NCBI GenBank assembly: GCA_004799545.1
Contig: SSMU01000020.1
Location: forward strand, 104,214 to 168,213
DNA: 64,000 nt
From: Phenylobacterium sp.
GTDB taxonomy: Bacteria > Pseudomonadota > Alphaproteobacteria > Caulobacterales > Caulobacteraceae
Reading direction: 5' to 3'
Shown: positions 41,670 to 52,293 of the stretch, piece by piece
Position numbering within the stretch: position 1 is the first letter of the stretch
Layout of the letters: each line of letters begins with the position of its first letter
Position numbers and translations under genes: made by a program
The notes under the pieces: generated by a model
What the model was told of the DNA's origin: nothing
The model's input: the letters and a program-made list of their open reading frames with translations, nothing else
The model's database searches: none

Positions 41670-41839
41670 GGGCCTTGTCTCCTGAAGCCTCAACCGCGGC
41701 CATAGGAAGCCGGAACGCAGCAATGGGTTCCGTGAGGCTTGACCGAGGCGGCCGGAGCCCGCCAAGAGGGATCGGACAGGTCGCTGCGGCGCGTGGCCGG
41801 GGCCCGCGGAAAGAGCTTCGAAAACCGGCTCCCGCTTCG

Positions 41840-41867
41840 TTGACTTCGCCCCGCACCCGCGTATAAG
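41840..41867 (+). promoter_or_regulatory. sigma-70-type promoter for rplU-rpmA
   Basis: TTGACT and TATAAG are separated by 16 bp, about 95 bp before the rplU ATG. The leader then has an 8-bp stem hairpin (CGCCCGCG/CGCGGGCG, 41879-41902) that could act in autoregulation. Confidence 0.6.
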
Positions 41868-41961
41868 TCCGGCCCTCTCGCCCGCGGGCCATCTCGCGGG
41901 CGCATTCTGTTTTGCACCAAAGCTCCAAATCCCAGAGCTCAAGTTTCGAAGGCGCGCGAAG

Positions 41962-42702
41962 ATGTACGCGGTGATCAAGACCGGCGGGAAGCAATACCGG
42001 GTTCAGCCCGGCGACCTGCTGGTGGTCGAAAAGCTGGACGGCGAACCCGGCGCGAAGGTGGCGTTCGGCGACGTGCTTATGCTGGGCGAAGGCGAGGCCG
42101 TCACGGTCGGCGCGCCGCTGGTCGAGGGCGCGAGCGTTTCGGCGACCCTGATCGAAACCCGCAAGGGCGAGAAGGTGAAGATCTTCAAGAAGATCCGCCG
42201 CCAGGGCTATCGCCGTACGCGCGGCCACCGCCAGTTCCAGAGCGTGCTGCGGGTGACCGCCATCGCCGGCGCCGGTCAGGAAGCCAAGTGGGACGGCGAG
42301 GTCAGCCTGACCACCAAGGCCGAGCTCGACGCCCGCGCCCGCGGCCTGGCCTTCGTGGCCCCCGGCGCCGTGGAAGCCAAGGCCGACGCGAAGACCGCCA
42401 AGGCCGCCCCGGCCAAGCAAACACGCGCCGCGCCGAAGGCCAAGACGGCCGAGGAAGTGGTCGCCTCGCCCGAGGTGAAGGACGCCATGGCCGCGGCCGA
42501 GACCAACGCCCCGGTGGCTGAAGCCCCCGCCAAGAAAGCTCCGGCCAAGACGGCGGCGCCGAAGAAGGCCGCCGCCCCGAAGGCCGAAGCCAAGGCCAAG
42601 CCGGCCGCCAAGAAGGCGGCGGCTCCGAAGGCCGAGGCCAAGGCTGTGACCGAGAAGAAGCCGGCGGCCAAGAAGGCCCCGGCCGCAAAGAAGAAGGACT
42701 GA
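41962..42702 (+). CDS. rplU: 50S ribosomal protein L21 with long basic C-terminal extension
   Basis: L21 binds 23S rRNA in the large subunit. The first 105 residues are a standard L21 (MYAVIKTGGKQYRVQPGDLL, KIFKKIRRQGYRRTRGHRQ). The remaining 140 residues are unusual: an acidic-neutral linker, then a low-complexity Lys/Ala/Pro tail of repeated AAPKAEAK and KKAPAKTA units, like a histone H1 tail. Such extensions occur in L21 of several alphaproteobacteria. It is followed by rpmA in the conserved order. Confidence 0.97.
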   Translation: MYAVIKTGGKQYRVQPGDLLVVEKLDGEPGAKVAFGDVLMLGEGEAVTVGAPLVEGASVSATLIETRKGEKVKIFKKIRRQGYRRTRGHRQFQSVLRVTAIAGAGQEAKWDGEVSLTTKAELDARARGLAFVAPGAVEAKADAKTAKAAPAKQTRAAPKAKTAEEVVASPEVKDAMAAAETNAPVAEAPAKKAPAKTAAPKKAAAPKAEAKAKPAAKKAAAPKAEAKAVTEKKPAAKKAPAAKKKD

Positions 42703-42748
42703 GGCGCAGCCAGGTAAGGCGGCGTCCTCAAGAGATTAGGAGAGCACC

Positions 42749-43021
42749 ATGGCTCACAAGAAATCCGGCGGCTCCTCGCGCAACGGTCGCGACTCGGCCG
42801 GCCAGCGGCTTGGCGTGAAGAAGTTCGGCGGCGAAGCGGTGCTCGCCGGCAACATCATCGTGCGGCAGCGCGGCACCAAGTGGCGGGCCGGCGACAATGT
42901 GGGCGTCGGCAAGGACCACACCCTCTTCGCGCTTATCACCGGCGCGGTGAAGTTCGTGACCAAGAAGGACGACCGAACCTACGTGACGGTGGTTCCGACC
43001 ATGGAGACGAACGCCAGCTAG
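42749..43021 (+). CDS. rpmA: 50S ribosomal protein L27
   Basis: L27 reaches the peptidyl-transferase centre. The 90-residue product begins [16 protein letters not shown] and has the full-length family profile ([31 protein letters not shown]). The ATG is preceded by a purine-rich GAGATTAGGAGAG site, 46 bp after the rplU stop. A strong terminator follows at 43079. Confidence 0.98.
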   Translation: MAHKKSGGSSRNGRDSAGQRLGVKKFGGEAVLAGNIIVRQRGTKWRAGDNVGVGKDHTLFALITGAVKFVTKKDDRTYVTVVPTMETNAS

Positions 43022-43078
43022 AGCGGAACCCTCCAGACCGGTTCCGCCCCTGAGAAAATCAAGGCGGACCGGACAGGC

Positions 43079-43120
43079 AAAAAGCGGGGAGTCCGGACGC
43101 CGGGCTCCCCGCTTTTGTTT
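43079..43120 (+). terminator. Rho-independent terminator after rpmA
   Basis: AAAGCGGGGAG and CTCCCCGCTTT flank a 13-nt loop and are followed by TGTTTT. It ends the rplU-rpmA transcript just before the acetyltransferase ribosome binding site. Confidence 0.85.
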
Positions 43121-43150
43121 TGGGCCCCTCGACGGGTCCGGGAGGCGAAT

Positions 43151-43684
43151 ATGTGTTCGATTGAAGTGACTCCCGTCATCGCGACGGAACGGCTGGTGAT
43201 GCGCGGCCCCGTGCGGGCCGACGCCATGGCCATCGCCAAGCTCGCCGGCGATCCCGGCGTGGCCGGCCAGACCGTGTGCGTGCCGCATCCCTATTCGCGC
43301 GACGATGCGGAAGCCGCGGTGGAGCGGGCCTATCGGCTCGACTGGGAGCGGGAGGCGGAGTTCGCCATCGAGCACCGCAACTTCGGCGTGGTCGGCATGC
43401 TGGGCTTCAAGGTCCGCGAGCTCGGCCGCCCGGAGCTCGGCTACTGGATCGGCCGGCCGTTCTGGAACCGCGGCTACGCCACCGAGGCGGTGCGCGGCGC
43501 CCTGAAGTGGGTGAAGCGCGACTGGCGCAAGCGCCTGGTCATGGCCGGCCACTTCGCCGACAACCCGGCCGCCGGCCAGGTGCTCTGCAAGGCGGGCTTC
43601 CTCTACACCGGCGACGTGCGCCTGAAGCCGTCGCGGGCCCGCGCCGCCGAGACGCCGACCCGGATGATGGTGTGGCTGGCCTAG
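43151..43684 (+). CDS. GNAT family N-acetyltransferase (RimJ/RimL type)
   Basis: The 177-residue product has the typical N-terminus IATERLVMRGPVRADAMAIAKLAGD, the central VVGMLGFKVRELGRPELGYWIG strands, the acetyl-CoA loop RPFWNRGYATEAVRGALKW and the NPAAGQVLCKAGF helix. It should acetylate a protein N-terminus, amino acid or small molecule; the target is unknown. The ATG at 43151 follows GGAGG. The last 25 bp of the gene recur between the two copC genes downstream. Confidence 0.9.
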   Translation: MCSIEVTPVIATERLVMRGPVRADAMAIAKLAGDPGVAGQTVCVPHPYSRDDAEAAVERAYRLDWEREAEFAIEHRNFGVVGMLGFKVRELGRPELGYWIGRPFWNRGYATEAVRGALKWVKRDWRKRLVMAGHFADNPAAGQVLCKAGFLYTGDVRLKPSRARAAETPTRMMVWLA

Positions 43685-43693
43685 AGGATGAGG

Positions 43694-44056
43694 CTAGGGC
43701 GCGACCTTGAAGACGTAGGTGCCGTCGGTGTGGTGGCCGTCGGCCGAGGTCATGCCCCAGCTCACCTTGTAGGCGCCGGGCCGGAGCGGCGCGGACGGGG
43801 CGATCACCACCACCCGCTTGTCCTTGGCGTCGAGGGCGAGCGGGCCGGTGGACACCGGGCCGGTGGGGCCGGTGATCGCCACGTTGGACTTGGCCGGCTC
43901 GATGGTCTCGCTGAACGACAGGCGCAGCGCCTGCGGCGAGCCGTGGGCGGTCGACCCCACGGCCGGGGCGGCGTGCAGCAGGCGGGCGTGGGCCTGCGCC
44001 TGGCCGGCGGCGGCGAGCGCCGCGACGGCGGCGGCGATCGTGAGGATGTGGCGCAT
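43694..44056 (-). CDS. CopC domain periplasmic copper-binding protein (copy 1)
   Basis: The 120-residue product has a signal peptide ending AGQAQA. The mature protein starts at the copper-ligand histidine (HARLLHAAPAVGS) and shows the CopC beta-sandwich motifs RLSFSETIEPA, PLRPGAYKVSWGMTSADGHHTDG and a final FKV strand. CopC binds Cu(II) in the periplasm, often for a CopD membrane partner, which is absent here. It is a paralogue of the next gene, separated by 90 bp. Confidence 0.9.
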   Translation of the reverse strand: MRHILTIAAAVAALAAAGQAQAHARLLHAAPAVGSTAHGSPQALRLSFSETIEPAKSNVAITGPTGPVSTGPLALDAKDKRVVVIAPSAPLRPGAYKVSWGMTSADGHHTDGTYVFKVAP

Positions 44057-44071
44057 GCGTGGCTCCAGGAA

Positions 44072-44096
44072 CCGGATGATGGTGTGGCTGGCCTAG
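44072..44096. repeat. 25-bp remnant of the acetyltransferase 3' end between the two copC genes
   Basis: The 25 bases at 44072-44096 are identical to 43660-43684, the end of the acetyltransferase gene including its TAG. In each case the repeat lies just downstream of a copC-like gene's ancestral neighbour, as expected of a tandem-duplication footprint. Confidence 0.8.
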
Positions 44097-44146
44097 GCCC
44101 CAAGCGGCTCCCGACATGGCCCGCGTCGGGAGCGGCTCGTCGGTGG

Positions 44147-46755
<2,609 letters not shown>

Positions 46756-46778
46756 TTTGCCGACGGGTCTGTGACAGC

Positions 46779-46808
46779 CTTGAGCGCGTCAGAACGCGCT
46801 CAAGGTTT
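46779..46808 (+). terminator. terminator after proB
   Basis: An 11-bp perfect stem (CTTGAGCGCGT/ACGCGCTCAAG) with a 4-nt loop, followed by GTTTTG. The T-run is short but well placed. Confidence 0.65.
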
Positions 46809-46815
46809 TGACTTG

Positions 46816-46863
46816 GAGCCTGTTTTCTCCGTCCAGATGATTTCATCTGAACGGAACAGGCTC
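46816..46863. repeat. 48-bp nested inverted repeat (cruciform)
   Basis: The outer arms are GAGCCTGTT and AACAGGCTC. The inner arms are CAGATGA and TCATCTG within a near-complementary CCGT/ACGG pair. It lies 24 bp before the proA start and may be a mobile palindromic element or a leader structure. Confidence 0.6.
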
Positions 46864-46886
46864 TAGGTAAGGCTCAGACTGAGCAT

Positions 46887-48170
46887 ATGGGACGGTCGAT
46901 GGACGACGCGGGCGCCAGCTTGCAGGCCGAGATGAGCGCCATGGGACGGGCCGCGACGGCGGCCGCCCAGGCGCTGCGCCTCGCCGAGCCCGCCGCCCGG
47001 ACCCGCGCCATCGCCGCCATGGCCGCCGCCGTGCGCGCCGCCGCCCCTGAGATCCTCGCCGCCAACGCCCGCGACGTGGTCGCCGCCCAGGCCGCGGGGC
47101 TCACCGCGCCGATGGTCGACCGCCTGCTGCTGGACGCGGCCCGGCTGGAGGGCCTGGCCCAGGCGCTGGAGACGGTGGCCGCGATCCCCGATCCGGTCGG
47201 CGTCGAGATCGGCCGCTGGACGCGGCCCAACGGGCTCGACATCGCCCGCGTCCGCACCCCGATCGGGGTGATCGGCATCATCTACGAGAGCCGGCCCAAC
47301 GTGACCGCCGACGCCGCCGCGCTCTGCGTGCGCGCCGGCAATGCGGTGATCCTGCGCGGCGGCTCGGAGTGCCTGGCCACCAACCTGGCGATCCATGCGG
47401 CGCTGGTCGAAGGGCTGCGCGAGGCGGCCCTGCCCGAAGCCTGCGTGCAGATCGTCCGCACCGCCGACCGGGCCGCGGTTGGGGCGATCCTGGCGGGCCT
47501 GGACGGCGCCGTCGACCTGATCATCCCGCGCGGCGGCAAGAGCCTGGTGGCCCGCGTCCAGGCCGAGGCGCGCGCCCCGGTGCTCGGCCATCTGGAGGGG
47601 CTGAACCACGTCTTCCTGCACGCCAGCGCCGACCCGCAGAAGGCCATCGCCATCGCGGTCAACGCCAAGCTGCGCCGGGTCTCGGTCTGCGGAGCGGCGG
47701 AGACCCTGCTGGTGGACGCCGCGGCGGCCGAGCGGCTGCTGCCGCCGGTGGCCAAGGCGCTCGCCGAGGCCGGCTGCGAGCTGCGCGGCGATGCGGCGGC
47801 CCGCGCCATCGTCCCGATGGCGGCCGCGACCGAGGCCGACTGGACGACGGAATACCTGGCGCCGGTGATCAGCATCGCGGTGGTCGAGGGCGTCGCGGGC
47901 GCGGCGGCGCACATCGCGACCTACGGTTCGGCCCACACAGACGCCATCGTGGCGGAGGACGCCGCCGCCGCGGAAGAGTTCGTGGCGCGGGTAGATTCGG
48001 CCATCGTGCTGATCAACGCCTCCACCCAGTTCGCCGATGGGGGAGAGTTCGGCTTCGGCGCGGAGATCGGCATCGCCACGGACCGCCTGCATGCGCGCGG
48101 CCCGGTCGGCGCGGAGCAACTGACGACCTATAAGTATGTGGTTCGCGGGACCGGCCAGACGCGTCCCTGA
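46887..48170 (+). CDS. proA: gamma-glutamyl phosphate reductase
   Basis: ProA reduces glutamyl-5-phosphate with NADPH in the second step of proline synthesis. The 427-residue product carries the aldehyde-dehydrogenase-superfamily fold: IARVRTPIGVIGIIYESRPNVT, ILRGGSECLATN, LIIPRGGKSLV, and the catalytic cysteine in KLRRVSVCGAAETLLVD. It ends NASTQFADGGEFGFGAEIGI. Three in-frame ATGs (46887, 46899, 46932) could start it; I give the longest. The end overlaps the nadD frame by 35 bp. Confidence 0.97.
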   Translation: MGRSMDDAGASLQAEMSAMGRAATAAAQALRLAEPAARTRAIAAMAAAVRAAAPEILAANARDVVAAQAAGLTAPMVDRLLLDAARLEGLAQALETVAAIPDPVGVEIGRWTRPNGLDIARVRTPIGVIGIIYESRPNVTADAAALCVRAGNAVILRGGSECLATNLAIHAALVEGLREAALPEACVQIVRTADRAAVGAILAGLDGAVDLIIPRGGKSLVARVQAEARAPVLGHLEGLNHVFLHASADPQKAIAIAVNAKLRRVSVCGAAETLLVDAAAAERLLPPVAKALAEAGCELRGDAAARAIVPMAAATEADWTTEYLAPVISIAVVEGVAGAAAHIATYGSAHTDAIVAEDAAAAEEFVARVDSAIVLINASTQFADGGEFGFGAEIGIATDRLHARGPVGAEQLTTYKYVVRGTGQTRP

Positions 48171-48834
48171 CGCCGGGCGTCCCGGGGCGCTCCGGCTTGG
48201 CCTGCATCTCGAGCCCGGGATGCGGGTGGGGCTGTTCGGCGGCTCGTTCAATCCCGCCCACGAGGGGCACGCCCATGTGGCCGAGACCGCCAAGCGCCGG
48301 CTGAAGCTGGACCGGGTGATCTGGCTGGTCTCGCCGCAAAACCCCCTGAAGCCCAGCCACGAGACCGCGTCGCTCAGCGCGCGGATGGCCGGCGCGCGGG
48401 CCATGGCCAACGAGCGCGGGATGATCGTCTCCGACGCCGAGACCCGGATCGGGGCGCAATACACCATCGACACGGTGCGCGCGCTCAAGGCCCGCTACCC
48501 GCGAGTGCAGTTCGTCTGGGTGATGGGCGCCGACAGCCTGGCGACCTTCCACCGCTGGCGCGGCTGGACGCAGATCATGCGCGAGGTGCCGGTGGCGGTG
48601 GTCTCGCGGCCGTGGATCGCGCTGAAGGCCCGCCTCTCGCCGGCCGCGCGGCGGTTCGCCCGCTTCCGCCGGCCCTCGGCCCAGGCGGCCCTGCTGCCCG
48701 GCATGAAGCCGCCGGCCTGGGTGTTCCTCCGGGGGCCGTTCAACTTCCAGTCCTCGACGGCCTTGCGGGAGCGTTCGCGTAAGCCGGCGTCTCGATCCAG
48801 GGCCCAAACCACGTCCAAGACCGCGGCGTCCTGA
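48136..48834 (+). CDS. nadD: nicotinate-nucleotide adenylyltransferase
   Basis: NadD makes deamido-NAD from nicotinate mononucleotide and ATP. The product shows the nucleotidyltransferase signature VGLFGGSFNPAHEGHAHVAE, a WLVSPQNPLKP loop, VWVMGADSLATFHRW and a late S-T/R motif (FQSSTALRERSRK). The LGLHLEPGMRVG segment upstream of the internal ATG at 48220 looks family-like, so I keep the start at 48136, which overlaps proA. A shorter form from 48220 would lose 28 residues. RsfS follows 72 bp later. Confidence 0.95.
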   Translation: MWFAGPARRVPDAGRPGALRLGLHLEPGMRVGLFGGSFNPAHEGHAHVAETAKRRLKLDRVIWLVSPQNPLKPSHETASLSARMAGARAMANERGMIVSDAETRIGAQYTIDTVRALKARYPRVQFVWVMGADSLATFHRWRGWTQIMREVPVAVVSRPWIALKARLSPAARRFARFRRPSAQAALLPGMKPPAWVFLRGPFNFQSSTALRERSRKPASRSRAQTTSKTAAS

Positions 48835-48906
48835 CGTAGCCCCTGACCCCGGCCTGCAATCCATGGTAGGGTCGCGGGTAGCGAGGACAACACAGGAGCA
48901 ACCCCG

Positions 48907-49335
48907 CTGAACCGTAAGACCGCGCCGCGTGCGCAAGAGGCCCCCGTCCCGCCCCCGGCGGCGACCCCCGAAGCCTCGCAGGACGACCACGGCCGCACCA
49001 TCGGCCTGGAAGAACAGATCCTGGCCCGCCTGGACGACGACAAGGCCCAGGACGTCGTTTTCATCGACCTCAAAGGCAAGTCCCCCGTCGCCGACGCCCT
49101 GATCGTGGCGTCCGGCAGGTCGCACAGGCATGTCGGCGCTCTGGCCGACCACCTGCTGCGGCTGCTCAAGGAGCGGGGCTACGGCAAGGCCCGGGTGGAG
49201 GGGCTGCCGCATTGCGACTGGGTGCTGATCGACGCCGGCGACGTGATCATCCACCTGTTCCGGCCCGAGGTCCGCAGCTTCTACAACATCGAGAAGATCT
49301 GGTCGGTCGACTCGGCGCACCGCGCGGTCAACTGA
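48907..49335 (+). CDS. rsfS: ribosomal silencing factor RsfS, probable CTG start
   Basis: RsfS binds ribosomal protein L14 and blocks 30S/50S joining in starvation. The family core is complete only if translation begins upstream of the first canonical start in frame (GTG 49105). The segment EQILARLDDDKAQDVVFIDL then GKSPVADALIVASGRS is encoded in 48990-49120 and is typical of RsfS. The reading frame holds no ATG, GTG or TTG there. A CTG at 48907 has AGGAG exactly 8 nt upstream, giving 142 residues with a Pro-rich N-terminal extension. The C-terminus (HCDWVLIDAGDVIIHLF, YNIEKIW) is standard. Confidence 0.88.
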   Translation: MNRKTAPRAQEAPVPPPAATPEASQDDHGRTIGLEEQILARLDDDKAQDVVFIDLKGKSPVADALIVASGRSHRHVGALADHLLRLLKERGYGKARVEGLPHCDWVLIDAGDVIIHLFRPEVRSFYNIEKIWSVDSAHRAVN

Positions 49336-49356
49336 GGCCGCGCCCTTAAGAGGGCG

Positions 49357-50391
49357 TCAGGCGAGGTCGCGTTCGATCCGGTCGAGCACCGCGCCCCAGT
49401 CGCCGGCCCGCGCCTGGCGATAGAGCCTGGCTTGCGGATACCAGGCGGTCTCGTCGCGCCCATATCCCCATCGCCAGTCGACGCCCAGGGCCGGGATCAG
49501 GATCCAGGTCGGCTTGCCCATGGAGGCGGCCAGGTGGGCGATGGCGGTGTCGACGCTGATCACAAGGTCGAGGCCGGCGATGATCTCGGCGGTGTCGCGG
49601 AAGGTCCTGGCCCCGGTCTTCTCCGGCGCCAGGTCGAGACCCAGCGCCCGCAGGCGTTCCGCGTCCGCCCCGAAGAGCGAGCGATTGCGGTCGTTCGCGT
49701 GGGTCGGGCTGCCGATGGCCACCACCCCGACCCCGCCGCCGCTGCGCAGCGGAACATCGATCCCGGCCGGCGGCGGGATCCCGAGGTCCGGACCCAGCCG
49801 GTAGGGCAGGCTCATCAGCGGCGCCCAGAAGTCGGCCGGCGCCTGCCGGGAGAGGCCCTCGACGGCGAAGGAGAACAGCGGCGCCACCTCGGGAATGCAC
49901 AGCAGGACCGCCTCGGCGCCGCGCCCGCGCAGGGCCTCGACGTAGCGGGCGAACATGATCTGATCGCCGGCCCCCTGCTCGCCGATCACCAGCAGCTTGC
50001 GGCCCGCCGGGTTTTGGCCCCGCCATTCGGGGACCGCCAGCTCGGGCGAGGGCGCGGCCAGGGCCGGGATCCCCCGCCTGGCCTCCAGCAACATCCAGCC
50101 CAGCTCGTAGGCGCCCTGGGCGAGCAGGGCCAGGGCCAGGTTGTAGCGGGGCAGGACCCAGCCGGGGGACAGCTCCAGCGCCTTCAGGAGGTGGCGGACG
50201 CCCTCGGCCAGCTCGCCCTTGTGCACGCAGACCCCGCCGAGGTCGGCGGCGGCCTTGGCCGATCCCGCCGGGCCCGCGGCGCGCAGCAGGGCCTCGGCCT
50301 CGTCGATCCGCCCGGCCTCGAAGGCCGCCTTCGCTTCATCCAGGTCGACGCTCACGGCGGGTGGGTAGCACAGCGGCGCAATCGCGGTCAT
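49357..50391 (-). CDS. TPR-containing glycosyltransferase-like protein
   Basis: The 344-residue product has an N-terminal tetratricopeptide region (residues 17-105: AKAAFEAGRIDEAEALLRAAG, GELAEGVRHLLKALELSPGW). A GT-B-like C-terminal domain follows, with KLLVIGEQGAGDQIMFARYVEAL, GVVAIGSPTHANDRNRSLF and the donor-site-like LVISVDTAIAHLAASMGKPTWIL. Such proteins modify glycans or proteins in alphaproteobacteria, but the acceptor is unknown. A GTG at 50355 is an alternative start. It is divergent from the amidase. Confidence 0.82.
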   Translation of the reverse strand: MTAIAPLCYPPAVSVDLDEAKAAFEAGRIDEAEALLRAAGPAGSAKAAADLGGVCVHKGELAEGVRHLLKALELSPGWVLPRYNLALALLAQGAYELGWMLLEARRGIPALAAPSPELAVPEWRGQNPAGRKLLVIGEQGAGDQIMFARYVEALRGRGAEAVLLCIPEVAPLFSFAVEGLSRQAPADFWAPLMSLPYRLGPDLGIPPPAGIDVPLRSGGGVGVVAIGSPTHANDRNRSLFGADAERLRALGLDLAPEKTGARTFRDTAEIIAGLDLVISVDTAIAHLAASMGKPTWILIPALGVDWRWGYGRDETAWYPQARLYRQARAGDWGAVLDRIERDLA

Positions 50392-50439
50392 GGACTCCGC
50401 ACCGCCTCGCCCGCAACATGGCCCCCTGAAGAGGCGACC

Positions 50440-51828
50440 ATGTCCGAAACCCTGTCGCGCGACCTTCTGGATTCATCGGCCGGCGAACTCGTCCAGGCCC
50501 TGGCGGCGCGCAAGGTGAGCGCCCTGGAACTGACCGACGCCGCCATCGGCCGCATCGAGGCCCGGGACGGGGCGATCAACGCCGTCGTGGTCCGCGACTT
50601 CGACCGGGCGCGGATGGCGGCGAAGGCCGCCGACGCGGCCCTGGCGCGCGGCGAGCGCGGCGCCCTCCTGGGCCTGCCGATGACGGTGAAGGAATCCCAC
50701 AACGTCGCAGGCCTGCCCTGCACCTGGGGCTTCGAGCTGTTCAAGGACTTCGTCGCGCCGGCCGATTCCGTGGGCGTCGCGCGGCTGAAGGCGGCTGGGG
50801 CGGTGATCCTCGGCAAGACCAATGTCCCGGTGATGCTGTCGGACTGGCAGTCGGCGAACCCGATCTATGGTCGGACGGTCAATCCGTGGGACCCGACACG
50901 GTCGCCGGGCGGCTCCTCCGGCGGCGGGGCTGCGGCCCTGGCCGCCGGCATGGTTCCCCTGGAGTTCGGCTCCGACGTCGGCGGCTCGATCCGCGTGCCG
51001 GCCGCCTTCTGCGGCGTCTATGGCCACAAGCCGAGCTATGGGCTGATCCCGACCCGCGGCCACGCCCCGGCCGGCGTGGACGGCGTGCCCCCGCCGCTGC
51101 TGGTCCTGGGGCCCCTCGCCCGCAGCGCCGCGGACCTTCAGCTCGCCCTCGACGTCCTGGCCGGCCCCGATGAGCTGGAATCCGTGGGCTGCCGGCTCGA
51201 CCTGCCCGCCCCTCGCGGCGCGCGGCTGTCCGACTATCGGGTGCTGATCGTCGACGCCCTGCCGGACGTCGAGACCGACGAGGAGATCCTCACCGCCCTG
51301 AACGAACTGGGCGACAGGCTCGTCAAGGCCGGGGCTCAGGTGACCCGCGACATCGCGCGCCTTCCCGACCCGGCCCGTGCGCGCGAGCTGTTCATGGGCA
51401 TCCTCGACACCGCCCTGAGCCGCGGTCGGCCCTACGCCCAGCCGGGCAACGCCCATGACTACATGGCGCTGCTCGACGGCCAGCTGGAAGTCCGGCGCGC
51501 CTGGGCCGAGCTGTTCCGCGATGTGGACGTCGTCCTCTCGCCCGCGTTCGGGACCGTCGCCTATCCGCACCAGGAGGAGCCGGATTGGTCTCAGCGGACG
51601 CTGACGATCAACGGCCGCGCCACACCCCAGGGCGCGCAGATGGCCTGGCCGGCGCTTGCGTTGCTGCCCAACCTGCCGGCCACCGCAGCGCCCATCGGCT
51701 TCACCAAGGCCGGCCTGCCGATCGCCGTCCAGGTCATCGGGCCCTACCTCGAGGACAGCACCACCATCGGCTTCGCGGGCCTCCTGGAACGCGAGTTCGG
51801 CGGCTTCACCGCCCCGCCGCCGCTGTAG
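50440..51828 (+). CDS. amidase signature family enzyme
   Basis: The 462-residue hydrolase has the full amidase signature. The Ser-cisSer-Lys triad is visible as Lys84 (TVKES), Ser159 (PGGSSGGG) and Ser183 ([12 protein letters not shown]), with the 24-residue serine spacing of the family. The C-terminal [20 protein letters not shown] motif is also present. The substrate (amide, carbamate or aryl-alanine type) cannot be read from sequence. The ATG at 50440 is preceded by GAAGAGG. RlmH starts at the base after its stop, so they share a transcript. Confidence 0.93.
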   Translation: MSETLSRDLLDSSAGELVQALAARKVSALELTDAAIGRIEARDGAINAVVVRDFDRARMAAKAADAALARGERGALLGLPMTVKESHNVAGLPCTWGFELFKDFVAPADSVGVARLKAAGAVILGKTNVPVMLSDWQSANPIYGRTVNPWDPTRSPGGSSGGGAAALAAGMVPLEFGSDVGGSIRVPAAFCGVYGHKPSYGLIPTRGHAPAGVDGVPPPLLVLGPLARSAADLQLALDVLAGPDELESVGCRLDLPAPRGARLSDYRVLIVDALPDVETDEEILTALNELGDRLVKAGAQVTRDIARLPDPARARELFMGILDTALSRGRPYAQPGNAHDYMALLDGQLEVRRAWAELFRDVDVVLSPAFGTVAYPHQEEPDWSQRTLTINGRATPQGAQMAWPALALLPNLPATAAPIGFTKAGLPIAVQVIGPYLEDSTTIGFAGLLEREFGGFTAPPPL

Positions 51829-52293
51829 GTGAAGATCACCCTCCTCGCCATCGGTCGGCTGGGCCGGTCCCCGGAAACCGAGCTGGTGAAGCTCTACGCC
51901 GAGCGGGCGACGGCGGCCGGCCGCGCGCTCGGGCTGGGGCCGGTGGAGGTGGTCGAGGTGGAGAGCCGCAAGCCCGGCAAGGCGGCGGAGGCCGAGGCCC
52001 TGAAGCCCCACCTGGCGGACGCCCATCTGATCGCCTGCGACGAGCACGGCAAGGCGATGGCCTCGCGGCCCTTCGCCGAGGAGATCGCCAAGCTGCGGGA
52101 CCAGGGCGTGCGCCGGCTGGTCCTCGTGATCGGCGGCGCCGACGGCCTCGATCCGGGCCTCCTGCAGGCCGCCAAGGCCAGGCTGGCGTTCGGGCCGCAG
52201 ACCTGGCCGCATGCCCTGGCCCGCGCCATGCTGGCCGAGCAGGTCTATCGGGCGGTCTCCATCCTGGCCGGATCGCCCTATCATCGCGACTGA
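51829..52293 (+). CDS. rlmH: 23S rRNA pseudouridine-1915 N3-methyltransferase
   Basis: RlmH methylates pseudouridine 1915 in helix 69 of 23S rRNA using S-adenosylmethionine. The 154-residue SPOUT enzyme has the closing knot motif LVLVIGGADGLDP and the terminal YRAVSILAGSPYHRD required for substrate positioning. The start GTG immediately follows the amidase stop. Its stop overlaps the ATG of the EnvC-like gene (TGATG). It lies in the conserved rsfS-rlmH neighbourhood. Confidence 0.97.
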   Translation: MKITLLAIGRLGRSPETELVKLYAERATAAGRALGLGPVEVVEVESRKPGKAAEAEALKPHLADAHLIACDEHGKAMASRPFAEEIAKLRDQGVRRLVLVIGGADGLDPGLLQAAKARLAFGPQTWPHALARAMLAEQVYRAVSILAGSPYHRD

